Assembly: GCA_005884665.1 (NCBI GenBank)
Contig: VBAT01000034.1
Coordinates: forward strand, 210,519-267,733
Origin: Bacteroidota bacterium
GTDB lineage: Bacteria; Bacteroidota; Bacteroidia; Chitinophagales; Chitinophagaceae
DNA length: 57,215 nt
Direction: 5' to 3'
The translations under genes and the position numbers were made by a program. Numbering within the stretch: position 1 is the first letter of the stretch; the number at the start of each line of letters is the position of its first letter. The notes under the pieces were generated by a model. The model ran no database searches, was not told the origin of the DNA, and saw only the letters and a program-made list of their open reading frames with translations. Positions 1 through 6,855 of this stretch are shown here, piece by piece.

Positions 1-233
1 AAAGAAGCCAGCCTGGCGAAATGTTTTTCAAATATGCGGGAGATGCTCCGGTGCCTTTTAGAATAGTCCCTCAATATCTGTGTCAGGGTTTCCTGCTGCT
101 GCTTTTCGGTAAGTGACATTATGCGGGTGATCAATTCCATGCTTCTCGCATCATTCGTATAAAAAAACCGGGCGATCACACGGCTTGCATCGGGTTGGAA
201 TTGCACATCTTTCCTCGTGACATTAACTGGCAT
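1..233 (-). CDS. GH130-family glycoside phosphorylase, N-terminal fragment (cut by window edge)
   Basis: Reading the minus strand from the ATG at 233 gives about 77 open residues that run off the left edge, starting MPVNVTRKDVQFQPDASR. The pattern of an N-terminal strand, VIARFF, a helix, and then DYSKRHRSISRIFEKHF matches what I recall of the N-terminus of GH130 enzymes, which phosphorolyse or hydrolyse beta-mannosides. An in-frame TAG (257-255) just upstream fixes this ATG as the start. The catalytic domain is outside the window, so the substrate cannot be judged. Family assignment is from memory of the N-terminal pattern only. Confidence 0.7.
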   Translation of the reverse strand, partial: MPVNVTRKDVQFQPDASRVIARFFYTNDARSMELITRIMSLTEKQQQETLTQILRDYSKRHRSISRIFEKHFARLAS

Positions 234-481
234 AAATAATTTCTTGCGGGAGTGCTAACAATGCTTTAAGATGGTCCCGGTACATATAATCCGGTAAAGT
301 AGTTTTTATTGTTCATACTTTCAACTCCGCTCTGATGATAAGGGGTTTATCATTGTTCCGGCGGTATTGCAATCCGGCATGTTCCCGGTGATTTTCCGCC
401 AGTTTGAAGTTATTTTAGATGAGACGCAGCCGGAAAAGAATTACCGGGTGATAATTTTGAGTTTAAAAAAAATCAAATTAT

Positions 482-1022
482 TTAATTGCAATATCGATCC
501 AACAACCATTTTTCTGTGCCATTTTTTTTAGCGCGTTTAGCTACGCTCCGAATGACAGGTAAAAGTAACGACATCCAGCCTGTTGCATTTGAATCTGATA
601 TTATCAAGGCCACAGCAAGATGGGCAAAGTTTTTTGGTTTCCCTTTTTTATTAGTAAGGCCATCAGAAGCAAGACCGTAGAAAATTTTTATAAAATTCTC
701 CATACCAGTATGACCAGGTTTTAAAGTTATATGATTTGACCTTATCATTTGTCTCATTATAAAATCGATGAGGTGTTCCTGCAGGAACAGTTACTGATTC
801 TCCTACCTTTAGAATTTTCTTATCTTTTCCTACCTGCATATATAAAACACCTTCCTGCACTTGAAATTTTTCGGAAAACGCGTTGTGATAATGTAATGGT
901 GGGCCATCGCTCTTGCCCAGGTCTATTTCCATAAGTGTGTATTCACCGTTTGTTTCTTCCGATGTTTTTATAAACGTAGCAACATCATTTATAGCCGGGT
1001 TAACGAAATTCCTTTTTTCCAT
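482..1022 (-). pseudogene. Cupin-domain protein interrupted by one frameshift
   Basis: Two overlapping minus-strand frames together make one cupin of about 180 residues. The first (1022 down to about 730) starts MEKRNFVNPAINDVATF and has the cupin fold signature with HYHNAFSEKF, a Gly-rich turn and PAGTPHRFYNET. It then ends in an unrelated tail. The second frame (757 to 482) takes up the expected continuation, ITLKPGHTGMENF, and a C-terminal part ending AKRAKKNGTEKWLLDRYC, as I recall in this family of small sugar-binding-like cupins. The switch lies around 722-740 and needs one base skipped. No slippery sequence is evident there, so this is either a real inactivating mutation or a sequencing error. 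Function of the family is unknown. Confidence 0.75.
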
Positions 1023-1362
1023 GATTCAATTTTTAAAACTGCTTTTTTTTCGAGTATTGAAATCTTCTTGTAATCAAGATAGGCTCTTTGTTTCTCGTAT
1101 TACTTTTAACCATCGCATTAACTAAACGATAACCTGAAGAGCTTGGGAAGCTATAGATAACGGATGAGTTGGTGTCAGTTATCGGGGTGAGGTTGCCAGG
1201 TGTAAATAGATAGGCGCAGCAGGTAGGGACCAGCCGGGCCGCAAAGATTCTTCAGGTAGTTAGCCGTTCCGGTTCGCTGTGTATTCCTTATCTTTAAAAA
1301 GATTTGCACAAAAATGTTGAGGATGTCGCAAATTCTTTGACGAGCATATAATTTCTAGTGCG
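1023..1362. other. Intergenic region with no convincing gene
   Basis: Between the divergent cupin and FRG genes lie 340 bases. Short open stretches exist on the minus strand (about 1192-1340 and 1020-1190), but I recognise no family in them and see no start signal. A TTTG at 1336-1339 and an AT-rich TATAATTT at 1347-1354 precede the FRG start, but their spacing does not fit the usual Bacteroidota promoter. I see no RNA gene or terminator. Confidence 0.4.
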
Positions 1363-2265
1363 ATGAACATTGACGAAATTACCTCGGGACCCCTGGAATC
1401 GCCATCAGACATGATCGATTTGGAGGAATCCTTTCATACAGCTAATCCCCAGATTCCTATTCTTTCTTCTGCAAGGAGTTGGGCATTTCGCGGACAATCA
1501 CAGTCCTTTGGAACCTTGTTTCCTTCTTTTCAGAGGATATTTGGTGGGAAGCGTTCCCCCGGAACAGCCGAAGTCATGGAAAGTGATTTAATTAGAACTT
1601 TTCGCGAACACTATGCTAAACTTGAGGGACGCACTCTTGACATGCCTCAACCTCATTTGATCAATGAAGACTTCCCTCTTCGTTGCCTGAGCGTGATGCA
1701 GCATTACGGTGTTCCCACCCGGCTTTTAGACTGGACCACTGATTTCTGGACAGCAGTTTACTTCGCCTGCGCTGGTGATCCATCGAAGGAAGCAGAGCTT
1801 TGGTATTATAATAGAGATGCACTATTCTACCCCCAAAGAATAGATCAAGAATTGGGAGCCTTACTTGACCCCATCAACAATGGCCAAAAGCGTGAGCCTG
1901 TACTGCTTCAAAGAAATGAAATCAAAAAAATTGTCGAGTTTGACCCGCGAATCACTCCTCGTATGTTAAAACAGTCTGCGCATCACACACTATGTACAGA
2001 TGTTTTTATTGATCACGCCGTTATTCTGTACGAACAATATAAAGTTGAACTTGCGCATTTCGCGAATTTACCGGAACCTTTAGAGATAAAAAATCATCCA
2101 TTTCTTTTTCGTAGGGTTCTTATTAAACCGGGATGTAAAGAAAAGGCACTTCGTTATCTTGCTGATCAACGGAAGATCACAGCTTCGACTATATTCCCCG
2201 ATGTTGAGGGGTTGAATAAATTCCTTCACTGGCATCTTGAATCATTAGTTACTACCCTACTATAA
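1363..2265 (+). CDS. FRG domain-containing protein
   Basis: A 300-residue protein whose residues 40-45 read WAFRGQ, the motif that names the FRG domain. The rest of the domain follows: acidic helix ESDLIRTFREH, then CLSVMQHYGVPTRLLDWTTDFWTAVYFAC around residues 108-135, which is the most conserved FRG block. No membrane segment or signal peptide is visible. The biochemical role of FRG domains is not established; related proteins occur in accessory and defence-associated gene neighbourhoods (family knowledge). The neighbours here are decayed genes, which fits an accessory locus. The ATG at 1363 is the only sensible start. I am confident of the domain, not of a role. Confidence 0.85.
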   Translation: MNIDEITSGPLESPSDMIDLEESFHTANPQIPILSSARSWAFRGQSQSFGTLFPSFQRIFGGKRSPGTAEVMESDLIRTFREHYAKLEGRTLDMPQPHLINEDFPLRCLSVMQHYGVPTRLLDWTTDFWTAVYFACAGDPSKEAELWYYNRDALFYPQRIDQELGALLDPINNGQKREPVLLQRNEIKKIVEFDPRITPRMLKQSAHHTLCTDVFIDHAVILYEQYKVELAHFANLPEPLEIKNHPFLFRRVLIKPGCKEKALRYLADQRKITASTIFPDVEGLNKFLHWHLESLVTTLL

Positions 2266-2355
2266 TAACAATTAAGGGGAAGATACGTTCCGGAGCGTTG
2301 ACGGGAATATGGCTGATAGTAAAATGGAAGATTTCAATTTATAATCTAAAATAAA

Positions 2356-2886
2356 ATGAATATCCTACTTACAATTCTACTCATACTGGCAGGCATTATT
2401 GTCGCGTTGTTACTCATTGGGCTTTTCATAAAAAAGGAACATTATGTCAATCGTGAAATTATCATCAATGCGCCCCGCCAAAAAGTATTTGACTATTTAA
2501 AATTGCTCAAAAACCAGGACGAGTTCAACAAACATGCAATGGTTGCCCCTGACAGGCAAAGAGAATTCAAGGGAACAGACGGAACAGTTGGATATGTTTA
2601 TTCCTGGAAAGGAAATAAAAGTGCCGGTGAAGGAGAAAAGGAGATTAAGAATATCATTGAAGGAAAAAGAATTGAAACAGAAATTCGTTTTATAAAACCA
2701 ATGCGGGTCACTGCCACTATAATTATGGAAACCGAATCTTTATCCGATAATCAAACCAAAGTATCCTGGACCAATGCCGGCACATTGAAATATCCTATCA
2801 ACATAATGATCCCGATGATGGAAAAAAATGTTTCAAAGGGTATGGATGATAGTTTGTTGACTTTGAAAGGGATTTTTGAAAAATAG
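2356..2886 (+). CDS. SRPBCC (START/polyketide cyclase-like) family protein with N-terminal membrane anchor
   Basis: A 176-residue protein with one hydrophobic segment at residues 3-24, then a lipid/ligand-binding START-like fold beginning VNREIIINAPRQKVFDYL and ending in a long helix (MEKNVSKGMDDSLLTLKGIFEK). That two-part layout is common for Bacteroidota SRPBCC proteins. The ligand cannot be read from sequence. It stands alone, 90 bases after the FRG gene on the same strand, so co-transcription is possible but not shown. Confidence 0.85.
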   Translation: MNILLTILLILAGIIVALLLIGLFIKKEHYVNREIIINAPRQKVFDYLKLLKNQDEFNKHAMVAPDRQREFKGTDGTVGYVYSWKGNKSAGEGEKEIKNIIEGKRIETEIRFIKPMRVTATIIMETESLSDNQTKVSWTNAGTLKYPINIMIPMMEKNVSKGMDDSLLTLKGIFEK

Positions 2887-3069
2887 TCACAGTATTTAAA
2901 AACGAGCCGCTAAGATTGGCCTGGTAATTTTTCAGCTGAACGAATAATGTCGGGCAATAGAATATAACATCAATCACTTAAATTTATTTGGCAACGGTTC
3001 GGACGACAATCACCGGATATTAGCATAGTAAAAAGTCCAGACTGTTGTTTGCAATTTTAAATCGTCATC

Positions 3070-3258
3070 ATGACAAAACAGCGAGATTTTCTTAGAATCG
3101 GAGTCTTCTACGACGGAACATTTTTTGCAAAAGCCCAAAACTATTTTTGGGGTCAAAAGTATGGCTGGTTGTCGTTTCAGGAATTTCATAAACTTTTGGA
3201 AAACTACGTTAGATCAAAGGAACAAGGACATTCTGCCTTCAACGAACAAGAACAGTAG
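3070..3258 (+). pseudogene. NYN-domain (PIN-like RNase) gene, truncated to the N-terminus
   Basis: Residues 8-53 (LRIGVFYDGTFFAKAQNYFW through ENYVRSKEQG) match the first strand and helix of the NYN domain, a PIN-like metal-dependent RNase fold, including the first acidic residue of the active site in FYDGT. The homology stops after KEQG and a TAG follows nine codons later, so three quarters of the domain with the other acidic residues is missing. I find no continuation in the other frames downstream. This is a remnant and should not be catalytically active. Confidence 0.6.
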
Positions 3259-3376
3259 TTCAAAAATAAATATTAGTACGACCAGTACCTCACTATTTGG
3301 GTTTGTGAATTGATCATTTCTGTTGACTTGATCTAACCGCAACTTAGTGTTGGTGCTATATCAATAAAATCCGCTA

Positions 3377-3493
3377 TCAGACCATATTTCTTAAGATCAG
3401 CCTCGATTTAGGTAGTTGATCTTCTATATTGATACCTACAACTCTTACATCCAGGAATATTTTCACGTTTTCTGCACTGTGACGGTTCATCAT
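3377..3493 (-). pseudogene. Short remnant resembling isocitrate lyase/PEP mutase family
   Basis: A 38-codon frame starting MMNRHSAENVKIF contains AENVKIFLDVRVVGINIEDQ, which closely resembles the stretch AENIkkLlDlGVVGINIED that I recall from isocitrate lyase/phosphonomutase-family proteins, where NIED lies at the barrel active site. Nothing recognisable follows it, so it is at most a fragment. It lies just left of the point where base composition rises into the high-GC reductase gene. The match is short and from memory, so confidence is modest. Confidence 0.4.
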
Positions 3494-3539
3494 TTACCCA
3501 TCCACGGTGAGACCATAATCGCTCGACCTCGCCGAATCC

Positions 3540-4457
3540 TTATGGACGAACGCGGATGATCGTCTTTCCCTTGGCCTTTTTGGTCGGATTGAAGGCCGCA
3601 ACGGCATCGTCGAGGGTAGCGATGTTGCCGATATTCGTCCGCAGACGTCCCTCCCGCACTCGTTGCACGATCCCACCCAGCTGGGCGCGATCGGCCTCGA
3701 CAACGAAATCAACCGCCGAGCCATAGGTGGGCTGCAGCTCGACCGGGCCGACGACGGATACTAGCGTTCCTCCGGCCTTGACCAGGGCCGCGGACCGCTT
3801 CTGGACGTCACCACCGATGACATCGAAGACCAGATCGACTTTGCCGATGTCTTCCAGCGCGTCTTTCTCAAGGTCGATGAACTCATGTGCGCCGAAGTCG
3901 ATCACCTTCTGACGGTCGGCGGCACGTCCAGTGCCGATGACGTACGCGCCGGCCTCACGTGCAAGCTGCGTCACCATCGTCCCTACTGCGCCAGCCGCGC
4001 CATGCGCAAGAACGCTCTGCCCCGCCTGAAGTCGGCCGTGCTGGAACAGTCCCTGCCATGCGGTCAGACCTGAGATTGGTAGGGACGCGCCCACCGTAAA
4101 GTCGACGTCGCCAGGCAGGGGCGCAAGGTTGCGTGCCTCGATTGCCACATACTCCGCCAGAGTGCCATCGCGATACCAGTCGGCCAGGCCGAACACCCGC
4201 TGTCCCACTGAAAGTCCCGTCGTTCCATAGCCAAGGGCGCTGACCACACCGGCCAGCTCGTGGCCGGGGATCGACGGAGTTCGATTGCCGTCGGCGCGAT
4301 CGGCCCAGGTCGAGGGCCATTCCAGTTCAGTCGAGACGAATCCCGACGCGTAAATCTGTACGATGACGTCGTTGATCGCTGCCTTCGGCTTGGACCGCTC
4401 CACCAGCTTCATCCCGGCTGTTCCAGCAGACCGGTCTGTCACAATGATCGCCTTCAT
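3540..4457 (-). CDS. NADP-dependent medium-chain reductase (quinone oxidoreductase-like), probably horizontally acquired
   Basis: A 305-residue zinc-free medium-chain reductase. It has the GroES-like N-terminal domain with PSIPGHELAGVV, then a Rossmann domain with HGAAGAVGTMVTQLA as the nucleotide-binding turn, and a C-terminal DDAVAAFNPTKKAKGKTIIRV typical of quinone/alkenal reductases. It would reduce quinone- or enone-type substrates with NADPH; the substrate is unknown. The ATG at 4457 is chosen because AGAGAGG lies 7 bases upstream, a strong Shine-Dalgarno that is unusual in this phylum, and because MKAIIV is the normal family start. Sample lines of the gene count 53-65 percent GC against about 40-45 percent nearby, pointing to import from a high-GC donor. 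Confidence 0.88.
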   Translation of the reverse strand: MKAIIVTDRSAGTAGMKLVERSKPKAAINDVIVQIYASGFVSTELEWPSTWADRADGNRTPSIPGHELAGVVSALGYGTTGLSVGQRVFGLADWYRDGTLAEYVAIEARNLAPLPGDVDFTVGASLPISGLTAWQGLFQHGRLQAGQSVLAHGAAGAVGTMVTQLAREAGAYVIGTGRAADRQKVIDFGAHEFIDLEKDALEDIGKVDLVFDVIGGDVQKRSAALVKAGGTLVSVVGPVELQPTYGSAVDFVVEADRAQLGGIVQRVREGRLRTNIGNIATLDDAVAAFNPTKKAKGKTIIRVRP

Positions 4458-4653
4458 AATACACCTCTCTTTTTGCTCATCAGCAAACACCCACTTAATG
4501 GAGTGATTTTGCCGTACACTATTGTTTTCAATCTTGTTTTCAGCATGATTTTAATATTTAACGTTGTGCAATGACTCTGTTAATCCTGGGGCAAAACTAA
4601 CTTTTAACGTGGTTATCTTAGTGGGCCAGTTCTAAAATATATGAGGTCCAGTT

Positions 4654-4847
4654 ATGATTAAAAAACTCTTGCGAGGGCAGCATAGTCCTTATACCTGCAA
4701 TTAGAATCGGAAATTATTCAGGTGATTTGTCGTGGCGTTTTGAAACCAGGGCAGCCACTTCCATCTTCACGTGAACTGGCATAGAGCCTGCAACTCAATC
4801 GTAAAACAGTGTGGCACCCAATTAAAGAAAAATCTCATCGTGTCTAA
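4654..4847 (+). pseudogene. GntR/MocR-type DNA-binding domain remnant
   Basis: In one frame (from about 4686) the sequence reads YLQLESEIIQVICRGVLKPG and directly on into QPLPSSRELA, then a TAG stop, then SLQLNRKTVW in the same frame. This is the winged helix-turn-helix of GntR-family regulators (LKPGQPLPSSRELA, then the recognition helix with NRKTV). An ATG at 4654 opens a different frame, so there is also a frameshift upstream. Homology fades after NRKTV, and no aminotransferase-like domain follows. It is a dead fragment of a regulator, perhaps MocR-like. Confidence 0.65.
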
Positions 4848-4894
4848 ATCGGCAATACTGAGTAACGAGCTTTTTCGATGCAAGACGAGATAGA

Positions 4895-5640
4895 CTTCTC
4901 GTCCCAGCGAGCTTCAACAAATGCAAAACGCGCGGATAAAATCAACTTTCGAGTCTGTGATCCCGCTGGGGCTTCCCTTCTCTACTGTCAGTAACTGACA
5001 TATCAAGATTGAACTAACTGATTCAATAAAACAGCTAACAATTCCAAACTCGGGATGAACTTCTCGTCCCAGCGGGCTCCATCAAATGAAAAACGGCGCG
5101 CACTTCGTCCGCGCCGTGCAACAACTGTGATCCCGCTGGGACTTCCCTTCTTTACTGTCAGTAACTGACATATCAAGATTGAACTAACTGATTCAATAAA
5201 ACAGCTAACAATTCCAAGCTCCGGATGAACTTCTCGTCCCAGCGGGCTCCATCAAATGAAAAACGGCGCGGACTTCGTCCGCGCCGTGCAACAACTGTGA
5301 TCCCGCTGGAACTTCCCTTCTTTACTGTCAGTAACTGACATATCAAGATTGAACTAACTGATTCAATAAAACAGCTAACAATTCCAAACTCGGGATGAAC
5401 TTCTCGTCCCAGCGGGCTCCATCAAATGAAAAACGGCGCGGATAAAATCAACTTTCGAGTCTGTGATCCCGCTGGGCCTTCCCTTCTTTATTTTTATTAA
5501 CTAGCATGTTAAGACTAAACTAATTAATTCAATAAAGCTAACAATTCCAAATTCGGGATGAACTTCTCGTCCCAGCGGGCTTCATCAAATGAAAAACGGC
5601 GCGGACTTCGTCCGCGCCGTGCAACAACTGTGATCCCGCT
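4895..5640. repeat. Tandem array of 163-170 bp units containing the tRNA-Lys 3' tail
   Basis: Five units begin at 4895, 5060, 5230, 5400 and 5563 with the shared CTTCTCGTCCCAGCG. Each has a left CCCAGCGGG arm, an insert, then TGATCCCGCTGGG, which is the reverse complement of the last 13 bases of the tRNA-Lys at 5631-5703 (copies at 4958, 5128, 5298, 5464; the intact one at 5631). The two arms are inverted, so each unit could form a large stem. Units 2, 3 and 5 carry a GC-rich hairpin insert; units 1 and 4 carry a different insert. Units 1-3 also carry a TGTCAGT-A-ACTGACA palindrome (4986, 5156, 5326). The fifth unit is the real downstream region of the tRNA. Confidence 0.85.
5591..5620 (-). 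terminator. Rho-independent terminator of tRNA-Lys
   Basis: On the minus strand just after the tRNA, GGCGCGGAC-gaa-GTCCGCGCC forms a perfect 9 bp stem (11 bp with the outer pairs), followed by GTTTTT. Copies of this hairpin recur in array units 2 and 3; in unit 2 one stem base is mismatched (GGCGCGCAC). Confidence 0.8.
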
Positions 5641-5703
5641 GGGACTCGAACCCAGGGCCCCAACATTAAAAGTGTTGTGCTCTACCAACTGAGCTACGAG
5701 ATC
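5631..5703 (-). tRNA. tRNA-Lys (anticodon UUU)
   Basis: 73 nt cloverleaf on the minus strand: acceptor GATCTCG/CGGGATC with one G-T pair, D arm GCTC/GAGC, anticodon stem CAACA/TGTTG around loop CTTTTAA (anticodon TTT), T arm CTGGG-TTCGAGT-CCCAG, discriminator A. CCA is not encoded: the bases following the discriminator are CAG. It is the only complete tRNA I see in the window. Confidence 0.95.
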
Positions 5704-5735
5704 AACCGATAATTTTTTTTATAAGAACTTCCCCT

Positions 5736-5779
5736 TTGTGCTCTACCATCCCGATAGCGATCGGGAGAGCTACGAGATC
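5736..5779 (-). pseudogene. 5' half of a second tRNA-Lys, split by a palindrome in the D loop
   Basis: The minus strand reads GATCTCGTAGCTC, identical to the first 13 bases of the intact tRNA-Lys, then an 18 bp palindrome (5749-5766), then TGGTAGAGCACAA, identical to the tRNA from its D loop into the anticodon stem. It then leaves the tRNA sequence. The D-loop bases AGT are replaced by the palindrome. It lies only 32 bases upstream of the intact tRNA, so it is a broken tandem copy and cannot fold into a tRNA. Confidence 0.8.
5749..5766. repeat. Palindromic element TCCCGATAGCGATCGGGA
   Basis: CCCGAT and ATCGGG flank a four-base centre. Palindromes of the form CCCGATAGCTATCGGG are, as I recall, very abundant dispersed elements in Bacteroidota genomes. 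A related form, CCAATAGCTATCGG, lies at 54069-54082. Here it sits inside a tRNA copy. Confidence 0.7.
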
Positions 5780-5978
5780 CTTTGTCCGCCGAACCCTGCG
5801 CACCCACTCGCACTTTATAGCACGTAGTTGGCGAAGACAGATGGCCCAATTTTTTTGGGAGTGCAAAAATACGGGCTCGTAACTTCTACACCAAAAAATA
5901 TCTGCTCAATTGTTGAATTTCAACATTGATACACAAGGCCACGCGACAGGATCGTTCGATAATTGCCATTTTTTAAAG

Positions 5979-5986
5979 TAGGTTTG
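5979..5986 (+). promoter_or_regulatory. -7 promoter element TAGGTTTG for the SDR gene
   Basis: Exact match to the Bacteroidota TAnnTTTG element, with a weak TTCG at about 5955-5958 at the expected 20-base spacing. Transcription would start near 5993, leaving a leader of about 10 bases to the ATG at 6003. Confidence 0.6.
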
Positions 5987-6002
5987 CGCCAAACAATCGT
6001 TG

Positions 6003-6812
6003 ATGTCTTCTTATTTCAGAGACAAAGTGGTGATCGTTACCGGCGGCTCCGAAGGAATTGGCAGAGCCCTGGTGGAAAAACTGCTGGTATCGGGCGCCAA
6101 AGTAGCTACTTGCGGTCGCGATAACGACAAATTATACCGGCTTCAGTCCGATCATCCTTCCTATCCTCTCCATACCATGGTCGCGGATGTGAGCAGCGAA
6201 AACGATTGCCGCCGTTTAATCGAAACAACGACCAAATTTTTCGGCGGTGTCGATATCCTTATCAATAACGCCGGAATATCCATGCGAGCCCTGTTCAAAG
6301 ATGCAGGCATCGATATCATCCGGAAAGTAATGGAGATTAATTTTTTTGGCACTGTACACTGTACAAAGTATGCACTGGATTCGATCATCGAACGAAAAGG
6401 AACTATCGTTGGTGTATCATCAGTGGCCGGCTATCGCGGGCTCCCCGGCAGAACGGGCTACAATGCATCCAAATTTGCGATGCAGGGTTTTTTGGAAGCG
6501 CTCCGGATTGAACTAATGGACAGCGGCGTAAACGTGATGTGGGTTTGTCCCGGCTTTACTGCTTCAAATATCCGTAATGCATCATTGACCAAAGACGGCG
6601 AGTCGCAGGGATATTCAACCCTTGATGAAGGTTCCTTGATGACGGCAGAAGAATGTGCAGCCATTACACTCAAAGCGATCGCCAAACGAAAAAGAACACT
6701 GGTCTATACTTTCGAAGACAAGCGAACGATCTGGCTGAATAAACTTTTTCCAGGACTCGCAGACCGGTTTGTCCGCAATTTTTTTTTCAAAGAAGGAAAA
6801 CTCGTAAAATAG
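6003..6812 (+). CDS. SDR family oxidoreductase
   Basis: A 269-residue classical short-chain dehydrogenase. The cofactor motif TGGSEGIG is at residues 13-20, NNAGIS follows the central strands, the catalytic serine is in VSSVAG and the catalytic pair is YNASK. The C-terminal PxxFxD region resembles the membrane-associated 3-ketosphinganine-reductase-like SDRs, but that is only suggestive. The start is taken as ATG 6003 rather than TTG 6000, in line with the promoter just upstream. The substrate is unknown. It is followed after 43 bases by the SAM hydrolase-like gene on the same strand. Confidence 0.9.
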   Translation: MSSYFRDKVVIVTGGSEGIGRALVEKLLVSGAKVATCGRDNDKLYRLQSDHPSYPLHTMVADVSSENDCRRLIETTTKFFGGVDILINNAGISMRALFKDAGIDIIRKVMEINFFGTVHCTKYALDSIIERKGTIVGVSSVAGYRGLPGRTGYNASKFAMQGFLEALRIELMDSGVNVMWVCPGFTASNIRNASLTKDGESQGYSTLDEGSLMTAEECAAITLKAIAKRKRTLVYTFEDKRTIWLNKLFPGLADRFVRNFFFKEGKLVK

Positions 6813-6825
6813 TTATGAATTGTGA

Positions 6826-6853
6826 ATCGCCATTGCGAGCGAAGCGAAGCAAC
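6826..6853. repeat. Dispersed repeat of the CATTGCGAGCGAAGCGAAGCAA type
   Basis: The sequence ATTGCGAGCGAAGCGAAGCAA sits between two co-directional genes. A reverse-oriented relative lies at about 51064-51092 upstream of the FKBP gene, and a weaker one near 15868. This short family is widespread in unrelated bacterial genomes (recalled). Confidence 0.55.
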
Positions 6854-6855
6854 CT

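Noticed and set aside
482-680. Plus-strand open frame over the cupin C-terminus
   Set aside because: It is a shadow of the cupin frame on the other strand and has no recognisable protein features.
720-740. Programmed frameshift in the cupin gene
   Set aside because: There is no slippery heptamer or downstream structure, so an error or mutation is more likely.
1192-1340. Open minus-strand stretch with a protein-like run
   Set aside because: No start, no family match and no continuation; too short to judge.
4895-5640. CRISPR array
   Set aside because: Units are 163-170 bases, with conserved flanks and only two insert types. There are no short direct repeats with unique spacers and no cas genes.
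5631-5703. Active integrative element at tRNA-Lys
   Set aside because: I found no integrase, excisionase or island genes in the window. Only repeated tails are seen, so an element cannot be claimed.
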